A DNA stretch of 64,000 nucleotides, from the NCBI RefSeq assembly GCF_017979425.1, contig NZ_JAERIS010000001.1:1-64000 (forward strand), read 5' to 3'. A program made the translations under genes and the position numbers. The DNA comes from Helicobacter salomonis. Lineage in GTDB: Bacteria; Campylobacterota; Campylobacteria; Campylobacterales; Helicobacteraceae. The notes below the pieces were generated by a model that ran no database searches, had not been told where the DNA came from, and saw only the letters and a list, made by a program, of their open reading frames with translations. The stretch's first letter is position 1; every line of letters begins with the position of its first letter. This document shows positions 24,548 to 34,191 of this stretch, in pieces.

Positions 24548-26188
24548 ATGAACAAGCTGAGTATATCTCAGAAGCTCTATGGAGGTTTTGGGATTGTAAT
24601 CATTCTAATGATAGTTCTGAGTATTGTGGGTGTGACTCGAGTGCGCACTATCAATGATATTTTAACTGAAATTACTAATTACAATGCTGTCAAACAGCGC
24701 TATGCCATCAATATGCGCGGGAGTGTGCACGATCGTTCTATTGCCGTGCGCGATGTGGTAATCACCCAAGATCCCCAAGTTTTGGAGTCCCGTGTCAAGA
24801 TGATTGCCAAACTTTATGCAGACTACCAAGGTGCCAAAAAGTCCATGGACGATCTCTTTGCAAATCTGGGCGAGCGTTACATTAGTTCGGAGGAGCGCAG
24901 GCTATACGCTCAGATCAATACGATTGAAACAGCCACTGTCGCACAGATCAATCAGATTATCGCCTTGAAAGAGGAAAACACACAACGCGCAGCAGATTTT
25001 TTAAACCAGGGTCTAGCGCAGAATTTTGTCAAGTGGCTTGCAGCCATCAACGCCTTTATCGATCACGAAGAAGGTCTTAATAAGGAATTGACCTCGCTTG
25101 CCATGCACATTGCCGATGGTTTTAGTCGCCTCATGATCACCTTGACACTCATTGTGCTGGTCATTGGGGTTGTCGTGGCCATTGCTATTGTGCGTTACAT
25201 ACAGGCTTCTCTAGGTGCAGAACCCATTGCAATCAAAAAGGTTGTGTGCACCATTGCGGAAGGTAATCTCTCTAATACGATCCGAGCGAGCTCTGAGGGT
25301 AGCGCACTGGATGCCATTAGGGAGATGCAGACTTCTATGACGGATATTATCAGACAGATTAGCCAGTCTTCTGACGATGTTTCTGTGAAATCTGCCTTGG
25401 TATCTAATCTCTCGCGCATTTCTCAAGAAAATGCCAATAAGCAAGTGAACATGACCACAGAACTCATTAAAAATATGGGGCATGTACAAGATAGCATTCA
25501 GGGCGTGAGTAATATCATTGCCCAAACAGAGGAGAATTCCTTGCAAAGCGTGACATTAAGCCAAAGAGGCAAAGAGGCTGTGTATAATACCGCGCAGAGC
25601 ATGGTAGGTATCACCCAAAGCGCGCGCGCTGGAGCAGCACAAATCCAATCTTTGGACAAATATGTCCAGAACATCGGCCAAAGTGCTGAGATCATTCAGG
25701 GTATTGCCGATCAAACCAATTTACTTGCGCTTAATGCAGCGATTGAAGCAGCCAGAGCGGGTGAACATGGGCGTGGTTTCGCCGTGGTAGCCGATGAAAT
25801 CCGCAAATTAGCCGAACACACTAGCGGGGCCACTCAGGAGATCGGCTGTATTATCCAGATGATTCAAGAGGAAACCAAAAAGTCTGTGGCCAGCATAGAG
25901 AATATGGTGCTTGAGATTACTAAGAGTCAAGAACATGCCAACCAAGCTTCTAATGCCTTAGAGGCCATTTACAATAAGGCTACCAGTTCCCTAGAAGATG
26001 CCAAGAATGTAGTGATGCACTCTGAAAACCAGTACCACAATATTGCCAACATTGCCAATCAAATCAGACAGATTGCTCAAATTGCCCGTGAGGTCGCTAC
26101 CTCCATGAGTGGGAATACTCAAGAAATCCGTGTATTGGAGCGTACAGCGCAAGACCTGCAAAAAATCGTGCATAATTTTACACTTTAG
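24548..26188 (+). CDS. Methyl-accepting chemotaxis protein (membrane chemoreceptor)
   Basis: The 546-residue transmembrane receptor has membrane segments near 12-32 and 192-213, enclosing a helical periplasmic sensor resembling the four-helix-bundle (4HB_MCP) type. A HAMP-like region and a cytoplasmic signalling domain follow, with the hairpin tip '[37 protein letters not shown]'-type sequence near residues 386-420. No C-terminal CheR/CheB pentapeptide is present ('VHNFTL' ends the protein). The ligand is unknown, and it is not clearly TlpA, TlpB or TlpC by eye. It lies 24 bases after the HpaA-like gene, probably in one transcript with it. Confidence 0.92.
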   Translation: MNKLSISQKLYGGFGIVIILMIVLSIVGVTRVRTINDILTEITNYNAVKQRYAINMRGSVHDRSIAVRDVVITQDPQVLESRVKMIAKLYADYQGAKKSMDDLFANLGERYISSEERRLYAQINTIETATVAQINQIIALKEENTQRAADFLNQGLAQNFVKWLAAINAFIDHEEGLNKELTSLAMHIADGFSRLMITLTLIVLVIGVVVAIAIVRYIQASLGAEPIAIKKVVCTIAEGNLSNTIRASSEGSALDAIREMQTSMTDIIRQISQSSDDVSVKSALVSNLSRISQENANKQVNMTTELIKNMGHVQDSIQGVSNIIAQTEENSLQSVTLSQRGKEAVYNTAQSMVGITQSARAGAAQIQSLDKYVQNIGQSAEIIQGIADQTNLLALNAAIEAARAGEHGRGFAVVADEIRKLAEHTSGATQEIGCIIQMIQEETKKSVASIENMVLEITKSQEHANQASNALEAIYNKATSSLEDAKNVVMHSENQYHNIANIANQIRQIAQIAREVATSMSGNTQEIRVLERTAQDLQKIVHNFTL

Positions 26189-26194
26189 TTGTGC

Positions 26195-26200
26195 TATAAT
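26195..26200 (+). promoter_or_regulatory. -10 box of the aroQ-to-fliY operon
   Basis: GTGCTATAAT is an extended -10, 27 bases before the aroQ ATG, with AAGGAG at 26217-26222. It gives a leader of about 20 bases and is the only strong promoter I see before nine tightly packed genes. Confidence 0.65.
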
Positions 26201-26227
26201 CCCGCATATTTATACCAAGGAGTTTCG

Positions 26228-26734
26228 ATGAAGATTTTAGTGATTCAAGGACCCAATTTGAACATGTTAGGACACCGCGATCCTAGACTTTATGGGCCTG
26301 TTACCCTTGATCAGATTCACGAGAACATGGAGAATCTCGCCAAGCAAAATAATGTGGAGCTGGAGTTCTTCCAAACCAATTTTGAAGGGGAAATCATCGA
26401 TCGCATCCAGGAATGTGTAGGGAGTGATTTTGAGGGGATTATTATTAATCCCGGAGCGTTTTCGCACACTTCCATTGCGATTGCCGATGCCATCATGCTT
26501 GCGGACATACCCGTCATTGAAGTGCATTTGAGCAATATCTTTGCCCGCGAAGAGTTTAGGAAAACTAGCTATACGGGTGCGGCAAGCGCAGGTGTTGTAA
26601 CTGGCTTTGGGGCTTTTGGTTACCATGTGGCACTGATTGCCATGATGCAGTTTGTAGCCGAAATCAAAGCCATGAAAGAGAATCAAGCGCAGGCGGGCTC
26701 TGCTCCCAAAGAGTTGGATGAGGTGAAGTCTTGA
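26228..26734 (+). CDS. aroQ: Type II 3-dehydroquinate dehydratase
   Basis: The 168-residue shikimate-pathway enzyme converts 3-dehydroquinate to 3-dehydroshikimate. It shows '[18 protein letters not shown]' with the lid Tyr, '[17 protein letters not shown]' and the catalytic-His motif '[12 protein letters not shown]'. The frame extends 13 codons upstream, but AAGGAG and homology fix the start at 26228. The stop TGA overlaps the TTG start of pepQ. It heads a chain that continues through pepQ and folK into flagellar genes, as in H. pylori. Confidence 0.96.
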   Translation: MKILVIQGPNLNMLGHRDPRLYGPVTLDQIHENMENLAKQNNVELEFFQTNFEGEIIDRIQECVGSDFEGIIINPGAFSHTSIAIADAIMLADIPVIEVHLSNIFAREEFRKTSYTGAASAGVVTGFGAFGYHVALIAMMQFVAEIKAMKENQAQAGSAPKELDEVKS

Positions 26735-27759
26735 GTGTAACCTCCCATTTCACCACAGACGAGAACGCCCAATACTTTGCATGCGGTTATAGCTGCGATC
26801 ATGGGGTGTTTTTGCAGTTAGAGGAAAGGGCATTTTTCATCACCGATGCACGTTATACCTTGGAGGCGCGTGAGGGAGTACGCGCGGGTGTAGAGGTGGT
26901 GGAAAGTGCTGATTTATGGGGCAAGGCGATTGAGCTGGCTCACAAGACTCCTCGACTTTATTTTGACAGTGCCCAGATCAGTGTGCAGGTTCATCAGCGG
27001 CTTTTGGCTGGTTTGAAAAGTTGTGAGCTAGTAGGGGAAGTGGATTATCACAGAAAGCAGCGCGTTACAAAGAGTGAAGAGGAGATTGCGCTACTCAAAC
27101 GTGCGCAGGCGCTGAATGTAGAAGCGTTTGAAAGTTTTGCGCGGCATGTGGAAAGTGCGCAGGGGCATGTGGAGCAGGCCTTGCAGTTTAAGAGTAAGGA
27201 ATTTTTAACGCATGGAGGGAGTTACGATCTGAGTTTCGAACCCATTGTAGCCATCAATGCCAATGCCGCTAAACCCCATGCGCTCCCCAGTCAAGAGCGT
27301 TTGCGAAAAGGTGATTTGCTCCTAGCTGATATGGGGATGAAATATCAACGCTATTGTGCTGATCGCACACGCACAGCCTTTTTCAATGGAGAAAACTTTA
27401 GTTTTGGTAGGGATCAGCGTTTCAAAGACCCGGAGTTGCAAAAGATTTACGATGTGGTGCGCAAGGCGCAGGAAAGCGTCATCGAAAACTTGCGTGCAGG
27501 CATGACGGGCAAAGAAATCGATGCGCTCGCCAGAGAGGTAATTACGGAGAACGGGTATGGAGCGTTTTTTGCGCACGGCACTGGGCATGGTATCGGGCTA
27601 GACATCCATGAATTACCCTTTATTTCGCCTAGAAGCGAGATGGTGATTGAAGATGGCATGGTGTTCTCTGTAGAACCCGGAATTTATATCCCAGGACGGT
27701 ATGGGGTGCGTATCGAAGACTTGGTAGTGGTGAGGCATTCTAGGGCCGAGGTTCTTTGA
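26731..27759 (+). CDS. pepQ: M24-family Xaa-Pro aminopeptidase
   Basis: The 342-residue cytoplasmic metallopeptidase trims Xaa-Pro N-termini. Metal-binding parts of the pita-bread fold are visible: '[19 protein letters not shown]', '[17 protein letters not shown]', '[16 protein letters not shown]' and the closing 'VRIEDLVVV'. The start is an inferred TTG in a TTGA overlap with the aroQ stop. The assignment between prolidase and aminopeptidase P rests on family resemblance and H. pylori naming. Confidence 0.87.
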   Translation: MSVTSHFTTDENAQYFACGYSCDHGVFLQLEERAFFITDARYTLEAREGVRAGVEVVESADLWGKAIELAHKTPRLYFDSAQISVQVHQRLLAGLKSCELVGEVDYHRKQRVTKSEEEIALLKRAQALNVEAFESFARHVESAQGHVEQALQFKSKEFLTHGGSYDLSFEPIVAINANAAKPHALPSQERLRKGDLLLADMGMKYQRYCADRTRTAFFNGENFSFGRDQRFKDPELQKIYDVVRKAQESVIENLRAGMTGKEIDALAREVITENGYGAFFAHGTGHGIGLDIHELPFISPRSEMVIEDGMVFSVEPGIYIPGRYGVRIEDLVVVRHSRAEVL

Positions 27760-27763
27760 TGGA

Positions 27764-28249
27764 GTGATGTGCGCACTGGTCTGTACGCGTTTTTTTCCTT
27801 GTAGGGGTGTGCGCACGCACTCTTTGAGGAATGTAGCAACTTTGGGTATAGGGAGCAATGTGGGCGATTCTAAGAAAGTTTTTGAGGCGTTGTGGGTGTG
27901 GTTTACACGCCATAGCGCATTTTCACGAGTGTGTTCCTCACCTCTGTATATCAATCCCGCTTTTGGCTACACAGAACAGAGGGATTTTACAAACGCCACC
28001 TTGTCTTTTCACACAACTTTAAGTGTACTGGAACTCTTCGCACTCGTCTTTTATTTGGAAAGACGCTGGGGGAGAGAACGCAAGCGTTCTTTCAAGAATG
28101 CACCTAGAACACTTGATATCGACATTCTTTTTTTTAACAATGTCGTGTATAAACAGTCTTATTTGACATTACCCCATCCTAAGTGGGATCAGCGCACCTC
28201 CGTGCTTGTGCCTTTGATTTTGCAACATGCGGTATGGAGACAAATATGA
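27764..28249 (+). CDS. folK: Dihydropterin pyrophosphokinase HPPK
   Basis: The 161-residue folate-pathway kinase pyrophosphorylates 6-hydroxymethyl-7,8-dihydropterin. Family motifs are 'LGIGSNVGDS', 'ERRWGRERKRSF' and 'APRTLDIDILFFNN'. The N-terminus before 'NVATLGIGSN' is longer than usual, so the true start may lie a little downstream. A T8 run (28128-28135) encodes the phenylalanines after 'DIDIL'. The stop overlaps flhF by 4 bases (ATGA). Confidence 0.88.
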   Translation: MMCALVCTRFFPCRGVRTHSLRNVATLGIGSNVGDSKKVFEALWVWFTRHSAFSRVCSSPLYINPAFGYTEQRDFTNATLSFHTTLSVLELFALVFYLERRWGRERKRSFKNAPRTLDIDILFFNNVVYKQSYLTLPHPKWDQRTSVLVPLILQHAVWRQI

Positions 28250-29583
28250 AACTCTACACCTATAGCGGTGAGACAACCGCTGAGGCGCTCAAACGCGCCC
28301 AAAGTGAACACGGGCATAATGCTCTAGTGGTGAAGGCACAAGAAATCCGTAAGAAAAGTTTGACAGAACCCGGACTCTACGAAGTTGTGGTGGCGGTGGA
28401 TAAACCCAAGGAAGACAGCAAACCTAAAAGCAATAATATGCAGGAACGCCTAGAAAGCGCGTTGCAGGCCGCTCCACGCTCTAAAGAACCCCCACCTCCT
28501 CCTGAAGAGGAGGTGAGCATTGACCTCTCAAAAACCTTGGAAGAGATGCGTAAGCTTGCTGGGGTGAGTCCTCTTCCCCCTCCTGCTCCTACCCAAGCAA
28601 GTGTGTCCGATGCAGATGCAAATGTTCCTAAAGAGGTCGCCTCTCCAAAGAAGGATGTGGATGGGGTAGGCCTGCATTCTATCAAGGGTGAACTCAATAA
28701 AATCAACGATAATCTTAAACTCATCCAGAACATGGTGTGGAATGATAGCAAGGAACCCGACTTCATCATTCCTCAAGAGTTTGCCGAAATTTATCGTTTG
28801 GCGAAAAATAGTGGCATGCACAAGACACACCTAGATGAGATCATGCGTTTGAGTTTGGAACTCATGCCTGTGAAAATGCGTGAAAATTCGGTTACTGTGA
28901 AGCGTTATTTTAGAGAGGTCTTGCGCAAAATGATCTACTGTCGCCATGAGAGCTTAGATCCCAATTATAAGAAAATTCTCATGTTAGTAGGACCTACTGG
29001 TGTGGGCAAGACTACCACTCTAGCTAAATTGGCTGCGCGTTATTCTAAGCTACTAGACAAAAAATACAAGGTGGGAATTTTGACCTTGGATACTTATCGT
29101 ATCGGCGCTGTAGAGCAGTTAATGTGGTATGCCAAAAAGATGAAAATCAGCATTGAAACCGTGATGGACTCGGAGGACTTCACCAAGGAGATGAGCACAT
29201 TGGAATATTGTGATGTGGTGCTCATCGACACAACGGGGCACTCTCAGCACGATAAAAAGAAAATCGAAGCCTTGAAGAAGTTCACTGCTAGTGGGTATAA
29301 GATTGACACAACTTTGGTGCTCTCACTCACTACAAAGTACGAGGATCTGAAGGACATTTATAACGCTTTTGGTCCCTTAGAGATTGATAGCTTGATTTTC
29401 ACTAAACTAGATGAAAGTCGTGGGTTTGGAAATTTATTTTCTCTAGTTTATGAGAGTAAAAAACCCATTAGTTACCTATGCATCGGGCAGGAAGTACCCA
29501 TGGACCTATTGGTAGCCAGTAATGATTACTTGGTGGATTGCATGCTCGATGGGTTTGTACACCCTGATAGGAAAAAAGCATGA
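28246..29583 (+). CDS. flhF: Flagellar placement GTPase FlhF
   Basis: The 445-residue SRP-type GTPase sets polar flagellar position. A basic N-terminal B domain is followed by a Pro/Glu-rich linker (about 60-130), then the NG domain with 'LVGPTGVGKTTTLAKLAARY', 'LTLDTYRIGAVEQL', G3 'DTTGHSQ' and 'TKLDESRGFGNLFSL'. The start overlaps the folK stop (ATGA) and begins 'MKLYTYSGETTAEAL', typical of the family. It overlaps flhG by 4 bases; the two act together, FlhG stimulating FlhF GTPase and limiting flagellar number. Confidence 0.96.
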   Translation: MKLYTYSGETTAEALKRAQSEHGHNALVVKAQEIRKKSLTEPGLYEVVVAVDKPKEDSKPKSNNMQERLESALQAAPRSKEPPPPPEEEVSIDLSKTLEEMRKLAGVSPLPPPAPTQASVSDADANVPKEVASPKKDVDGVGLHSIKGELNKINDNLKLIQNMVWNDSKEPDFIIPQEFAEIYRLAKNSGMHKTHLDEIMRLSLELMPVKMRENSVTVKRYFREVLRKMIYCRHESLDPNYKKILMLVGPTGVGKTTTLAKLAARYSKLLDKKYKVGILTLDTYRIGAVEQLMWYAKKMKISIETVMDSEDFTKEMSTLEYCDVVLIDTTGHSQHDKKKIEALKKFTASGYKIDTTLVLSLTTKYEDLKDIYNAFGPLEIDSLIFTKLDESRGFGNLFSLVYESKKPISYLCIGQEVPMDLLVASNDYLVDCMLDGFVHPDRKKA

Positions 29584-30452
29584 CGCATAACCAAGCAAGC
29601 GGTTTGGAACATATCATGGAGCCTAGAAGTATTTTTAATAAAAATGGCAAGACTAAATTCATCGCCATCACCAGTGGTAAGGGGGGCGTGGGTAAGTCGA
29701 CCATCAGCGCTAATCTAGGCTATAGTCTATTCAAGAATGGGTATAAGGTGGGGGTATTGGATGCAGATATTGGGCTGGCTAATTTGGATATTATCTTTGG
29801 AATCAAGACCAATAAGAATATCTTGCACGCGCTCAGAGGTGAGGCGCGCTTTAATGATGTCATCTACCCCATTGAGGAAGGGTTTTATTTAGTGCCCGGG
29901 GATAGTGGAGAAGAGATTTTTAAATATGTAAGTCAAGAAATTTTAGATAGTTTCGTGGATGAAGAAAATGCGCTAGACGATCTAGATTACATGATTATTG
30001 ACACGGGGGCGGGAATTGGGGAATTTACCCAGGCTTTCTTGCGCGCGAGCGATTGCGTGGTGGTGATCACCACTTCTGATCCAGCGGCTATTACCGATGC
30101 CTACACAACCATCAAAGTCAACTCTAAAACAAAAGATGATGTGTTTGTTTTGGTCAACATGGTAGACTCCGCAGACAAGGCTATGCAAATTTTTACGGGT
30201 ATCCAACGCGTGGCCCGAGAAAATATCCCTCACATGACCTTGAATTATTTGGGCTATATCCAAAATAGCAATGCTCTCAAACAAGCCATTAAAAATCGTA
30301 AACTCTTGTGCAAGAGTGAACCTTTTAACACTTTTTCCTTTTCCATAGGTCAGGTTTCTAAAATTTTGACCATGAAGATGGAACACAATGTGATAGAAAC
30401 GCCTAGAGATAATTTTGTCGGGTTCTTTAAGCGCTTACTAAAATATTTATGA
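29580..30452 (+). CDS. flhG: FlhG/YlxH MinD-like ATPase
   Basis: The 290-residue ParA/MinD-type ATPase controls flagellar number with FlhF. It has the deviant Walker A 'SGKGGVGKSTISANLGY', 'GVLDADIGLANLDIIFG', 'DYMIIDTGAGIG' and 'TTSDPAAITDAYTTIKV'. The C-terminus should carry a membrane-targeting helix ('NFVGFFKRLLKYL'). Its start overlaps the flhF stop (ATGA), and the small membrane gene follows after 9 bases. Confidence 0.95.
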   Translation: MTHNQASGLEHIMEPRSIFNKNGKTKFIAITSGKGGVGKSTISANLGYSLFKNGYKVGVLDADIGLANLDIIFGIKTNKNILHALRGEARFNDVIYPIEEGFYLVPGDSGEEIFKYVSQEILDSFVDEENALDDLDYMIIDTGAGIGEFTQAFLRASDCVVVITTSDPAAITDAYTTIKVNSKTKDDVFVLVNMVDSADKAMQIFTGIQRVARENIPHMTLNYLGYIQNSNALKQAIKNRKLLCKSEPFNTFSFSIGQVSKILTMKMEHNVIETPRDNFVGFFKRLLKYL

Positions 30453-30461
30453 GGTGGTGCC

Positions 30462-30773
30462 ATGAGAGTGGATAACTTTGTAAACTTTGCCATCGTGGGG
30501 GGCTTTTTTATCGGGTTGATTCTCTCACTCATCAAGTTCGACCAGCCTGAGTACATGCTTTTTGGGACTTTAGTAGCCACAGCGGGCTTTTACATGATCA
30601 TGCTCTTGTTCGCGTCCATCTTCATGAATTTTGTCTACCCACGCAAGCGTTTCTTAAACAAGGTGGATTTGGAGCGCAAGTTGAGTTCTTTTAACAAAGA
30701 GTTTGTGGAAAGAGAGAGAGAGATAGATAGTCTTTTGAAGTACGTGCATAATTATGAATTCGATGAGAAATAA
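30462..30773 (+). CDS. Small membrane protein of the flhG-fliA interval
   Basis: The 103-residue product has two hydrophobic helices (about 8-27 and 34-57) followed by a charged, helical cytoplasmic tail ('NKEFVEREREIDSLLKYV'). It occupies the place of the unnamed H. pylori gene between ylxH and fliA and is probably its orthologue. Membership in a motility operon suggests a flagellar role, but no function can be read from sequence. RBS GAGGTGG is present. Its end overlaps fliA by about 20 bases. Confidence 0.85.
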   Translation: MRVDNFVNFAIVGGFFIGLILSLIKFDQPEYMLFGTLVATAGFYMIMLLFASIFMNFVYPRKRFLNKVDLERKLSSFNKEFVEREREIDSLLKYVHNYEFDEK

Positions 30774-31473
30774 AGTGCTCAAAAAATCTAGTTACGACGC
30801 ACAAATCCAAAGTTCTCAGGATGCCTTGGCGATTCAATACTTGCCCGCTGTGCGTGCCATGGCATTTCGTTTAAAAGAACGCTTGCCTAGTTGCGTTGAT
30901 TCCAATGACCTAGTGTCCGTAGGCACTGAGGAGCTGATTAAGCTCGCACGCCGTTATGACACTGCGCTCAACGATTCCTTTTGGGGTTATGCTAAAACCC
31001 GAGTCAATGGTGCCATGCTGGATTATTTACGCTCACTGGATATAGTTTCGCGCACTTCTAGGAAGCTTATCAAGAGAATTGATCATGAGGTGTCTAAATA
31101 TTATAATGAACATGGGCAGGAGCCCGATGATCTCTATTTGGCTCAGACTCTACAAGAGAGTATTGAAAAAATTAGAGAAGCCAAGGTGGCCTCTGACATC
31201 TATACTAATGTGCCCATAGATGAGCAATTTAACGCGATTGAACAGGACACTGTTGGTGTTAAGTTAGAGTTGGAAGAACTGATGGCGCACATCTACGATA
31301 TCTTAAAGACTATGTCTGAGCGCGAACAATTAATCATCCAACTCTATTTTTTTGAAGAGCTTAACCTGAGTGAGATTAGGGAGGTTCTAGGGGTTACAGA
31401 ATCTAGGATTTCCCAAATCATTAAGGAAGTAATCCGCAAAATCCGTATGAGCTTAGGAGGTGCGCATGGCTGA
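30754..31473 (+). CDS. fliA: Flagellar sigma factor sigma28
   Basis: The 239-residue alternative sigma factor transcribes late flagellar genes. It has region 2 ('YLPAVRAMAFRLKERLPS', 'DLVSVGTEELIKLARRYD', 'FWGYAKTRVNGAMLDYLRSLD') and region 4 ('LIIQLYFFEELNLSEIREVLGVTESRISQI'-type helix-turn-helix near residue 200). An alternative ATG lies three codons in (30763); neither has a good ribosome binding site, so coupling to the overlapping upstream gene is likely. fliM starts within its last codons. Confidence 0.95.
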   Translation: MNSMRNKVLKKSSYDAQIQSSQDALAIQYLPAVRAMAFRLKERLPSCVDSNDLVSVGTEELIKLARRYDTALNDSFWGYAKTRVNGAMLDYLRSLDIVSRTSRKLIKRIDHEVSKYYNEHGQEPDDLYLAQTLQESIEKIREAKVASDIYTNVPIDEQFNAIEQDTVGVKLELEELMAHIYDILKTMSEREQLIIQLYFFEELNLSEIREVLGVTESRISQIIKEVIRKIRMSLGGAHG

Positions 31474-32527
31474 TATTTTAAGCCAAGAAGAAATTGATGC
31501 GCTCCTAGAAGTAGTCGATGAATCTGAGGATGTCAACACACTTCAAAAAAAGGAGATCATGCCTCAAAAGCAGATCACCCTTTATGACTTCAAACGCCCT
31601 AATCGGGTCAGTAAGGAGCAATTGCGTTCTTTTAGAAGTATCCACGACAAAATGGCCCGCAGTCTTTCGAGCCAGATTTCAGCCATTATGCGTAGCATTG
31701 TAGAGATTCAATTGCACAGCGTGGATCAAATGACCTATGGGGAATTTTTGATGAGTTTGCCCAGCCCTACCAGCTTCAATGTGTTTTCCATGAAACCGGT
31801 TGGAGGCACGGGGGTTTTGGAGGTCAATCCTAGCATTGTGTTTCCAATGATCGATCGTCTGTTAGGAGGCAAGGGGAGTTCCTATGATCAAACTCGCGAA
31901 TTTAGCGATATTGAGCTCAATTTGCTAGATACAATTTTAAAACAGGTGATGCAAATCCTCAAGGACATTTGGAATCCCGTCACTGAGTTTTTTCCCACCA
32001 TTGATGCCAAAGAATCGAGCGCAAATGTGGTGCAAATTGTGGCGCAGAACGAAATCGTGATCATGGTAGTGATGGAGATTTTGATTGGACATAGCCGGGG
32101 CATGATGAATTTGTGCTACCCTGTGATCTCCATTGAGGGGATTTTATCCAAAATGGGTAATCGCGATGTTATGCTCACTGAAACAAGCTCCAAGAAGAGT
32201 CGTAATAAGGAACTCCAAGCCCTCGTGGGTGGGGCTAGTGTGGATGTGTCGGCATTTTTAGGAGGGGTCAAGCTCACACTTAAAGAGGTTTTGGATCTCG
32301 TGGTGGGAGATACAATTCGCCTTAATAAAGTCGCCAATGACACTGTGGTGGTCAACATCGACAAAAAAGAGCGCTATTTAGCTACAGTGGGCTATCAGGG
32401 CTATCGCAAAACCATTAAAATCAAGGAAGTCATCTATACGGAAAAAGATAGAGTGAAAGAGGTGTTAGAGGTATTAGAAAATCAGCGTAAAATCAAGATT
32501 GGTAATATCAAGAAGGAAGAAGAATGA
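31466..32527 (+). CDS. fliM: Flagellar switch protein FliM
   Basis: The 353-residue C-ring protein binds phospho-CheY and sets rotation direction. The N-terminal CheY-binding peptide is clear ('ADILSQEEIDALLEVV'), followed by the middle domain ('FNVFSMKPVGGTGVLEV', 'DRLLGGKG') and a C-terminal FliN-like domain. TTAGGAGG (31453-31460) fixes the ATG at 31466 rather than the upstream GTG. The start lies inside fliA and the stop overlaps fliY (ATGA). Confidence 0.96.
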   Translation: MADILSQEEIDALLEVVDESEDVNTLQKKEIMPQKQITLYDFKRPNRVSKEQLRSFRSIHDKMARSLSSQISAIMRSIVEIQLHSVDQMTYGEFLMSLPSPTSFNVFSMKPVGGTGVLEVNPSIVFPMIDRLLGGKGSSYDQTREFSDIELNLLDTILKQVMQILKDIWNPVTEFFPTIDAKESSANVVQIVAQNEIVIMVVMEILIGHSRGMMNLCYPVISIEGILSKMGNRDVMLTETSSKKSRNKELQALVGGASVDVSAFLGGVKLTLKEVLDLVVGDTIRLNKVANDTVVVNIDKKERYLATVGYQGYRKTIKIKEVIYTEKDRVKEVLEVLENQRKIKIGNIKKEEE

Positions 32528-33405
32528 TTGAGGATTTTTTAAAACTCTTTGTCCAAGAATGCACTTCGACTTTGAGTGGACTGCTGGGCAAGAGTCCAGC
32601 TGTAGAACTCAAAAATGAAATTTCTGTGGGGGATTTCATTTTTATCGAGCATGCCTCTATTGTAACGCACGTCAAGCCTGAAACCAATGTTACAATTACC
32701 TTAGCTGTTCCTGTCCCTATGGCAAGTGCGCTAGCAGACCTGATGATAGGGGGTGAAGGAACTAGCAAAGAAACTTTAGAAACAGATGACTTAGATGCTG
32801 TTAAAGAAATCGGTTCTAATATCTTTGGGGCTCTTACCACTGCTTTGCAAGCTCAAGAGGTGCTTCCTAAGCTTTCTTTTGAAGTGAGTGAAGCAATTGA
32901 TGCCCAGGATGCCTCTTTGCTCGATCCCTATAGCGATGGCTTTGAATTTGGTTTTGAGCTCGATACGATTAAATCCAGCTTCTTCATTTTCTGCGGAGGG
33001 GTCTTTTTAGACCTTTTCAAGAAAAAAGTTATTCCTCAAAATACTTCTAAAATTAGACATTCTCCCTCAATGCCTAATTTGCCCGTTGTACCCAAAAGTG
33101 AGCGTGCAGAGGGAGATAACCATCTTGAACAGTTGGAAGTGCGCAATATCAATATGCTCTTGGACATCAAGCTCAATGTGAAAGTGCGTATTGGACAAAA
33201 GAAAATGATCCTAAAAGATGTCGTTTCTATGGATATTGGAAGCGTCATTGAACTCAATCAGATGGTTAATGATCCACTAGAAATTTTAGTGGACGACAAG
33301 GTAATTGCCAAAGGAGAGGTTGTGATTGTGGATGGGAACTTTGGAATCCAGATCACAGACATTGGCACCAAAAAAGAGCGCTTAGAACAACTCAAAGATA
33401 GTTGA
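32524..33405 (+). CDS. fliY: Flagellar switch protein FliY
   Basis: The 293-residue C-ring component has a CheC/FliM-like N-terminal region (about 1-190) and a FliN-type C-terminal domain ('LLDIKLNVKVRIGQKKMILKDV'-type start at about 217, ending 'GNFGIQITDI'). H. pylori has both FliY and a separate FliN; FliN is not in this window. It is last in the operon. The 150-base gap to the convergent fliT-like gene has no strong terminator that I can see. Confidence 0.93.
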   Translation: MIEDFLKLFVQECTSTLSGLLGKSPAVELKNEISVGDFIFIEHASIVTHVKPETNVTITLAVPVPMASALADLMIGGEGTSKETLETDDLDAVKEIGSNIFGALTTALQAQEVLPKLSFEVSEAIDAQDASLLDPYSDGFEFGFELDTIKSSFFIFCGGVFLDLFKKKVIPQNTSKIRHSPSMPNLPVVPKSERAEGDNHLEQLEVRNINMLLDIKLNVKVRIGQKKMILKDVVSMDIGSVIELNQMVNDPLEILVDDKVIAKGEVVIVDGNFGIQITDIGTKKERLEQLKDS

Positions 33406-33555
33406 TACGCACTCGCGTCCTCAAACCCCTTTTCAGATATCAAACTCACAAGGTGTCACAAGGAGGTTGCCTCGCGCGTCTAAAGCCCACAAACAGCCAA
33501 ACCACATGAGAAGCGTCAAACCCCGCCGTACGCGGTGCACACGATCCAGACTGAC

Positions 33556-33810
33556 TCAATGTGCAGAAATTTCTAAAAACCTTTGGGCAGCTCTGAGTTG
33601 GCGCATTTGCACGCCAAGGGCCTGTTGCTCGTCCTTAAGCTTCTGAAGGGTTTGCAAAATTAGTTCCCGGGCAACTTGAAGAGTTTCTAAATCCGTGCCA
33701 TCCCCCTCCTCGAAAGGAAAAGCCTCCACTAGAACAGAAGCTTTGGGAAGATCGTCTTCCAAGAGTGCAATCTTAAGCTTATCGACCCAATTCGTGTTGG
33801 TGAATCTCAC
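33556..33810 (-). CDS. Small FliT-like protein downstream of fliS
   Basis: The 84-residue protein is mostly helical with heptad-like Leu/Gln spacing ('LILQTLQKLKDEQQALGV'). It is last in flaG-fliD-fliS-X, the same position as the uncharacterised gene after fliS in H. pylori. Size, helical nature and the slot after fliS make a FliT-type export chaperone plausible (FliT would bind FliD), but sequence alone is not diagnostic. The assumed start overlaps the fliS end by 32 bases; an internal start is possible. Confidence 0.65.
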   Translation of the reverse strand: MRFTNTNWVDKLKIALLEDDLPKASVLVEAFPFEEGDGTDLETLQVARELILQTLQKLKDEQQALGVQMRQLRAAQRFLEISAH

Positions 33811-34162
33811 GCCACGCCTCCAAGAGTCCTCGAGCTACACGCATCACCAATCCAATTTTCTCACTATCATTTTCTAAATTCGCTTGAGTGAGCACTTTAA
33901 TTTGGTGGGTGTAAAGTCCGGTTAGATAAACAGCCACTTCACCTCCGCGTTCATAATCCAAGACATTCAGGAGCTCGGTAAAGATGTCGGTCACTTTATT
34001 CAAGTAAAGAATCTTCTTTTCAATGTCTCCTGCTTCAATATAGCGCTGCGCCTGTGCGCAAAACTTCAAAATACCCTCATAGAGCATCTCAATGAGTCTA
34101 GCCGGAGACTCTACGGTCACAGAATTTTGTTGGTAAATATTGTATGCATTCGCCCTAAACAT
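33779..34162 (-). CDS. fliS: Flagellin export chaperone FliS
   Basis: The 127-residue helical chaperone binds flagellin C-termini before export. Family phrases are 'ANAYNIYQQNSVTVESPARLI', 'LIEMLYEGILKF' and 'VYLTGLYTHQIKVLTQANLE'-type sequence, close to H. pylori FliS. The frame extends to a TTG at 34177, but the purine-rich AAAAGGGAAGAG directly precedes ATG 34162 and homologues start there. It lies between fliD and the fliT-like gene. Confidence 0.94.
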   Translation of the reverse strand: MFRANAYNIYQQNSVTVESPARLIEMLYEGILKFCAQAQRYIEAGDIEKKILYLNKVTDIFTELLNVLDYERGGEVAVYLTGLYTHQIKVLTQANLENDSEKIGLVMRVARGLLEAWREIHQHELGR

Positions 34163-34191
34163 CTCTTCCCTTTTCAAGCGTGGTATTGGCG

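Noticed and set aside
28128-28135. T8 run in folK as a phase-variation tract
   Set aside because: It encodes normal residues after the conserved DIDIL motif in an essential-type gene; A/T runs of this length are common in this genus.
33406-33555. Possible small RNA or tRNA between fliY and the fliT-like gene
   Set aside because: No cloverleaf, promoter or strong hairpin could be made out.
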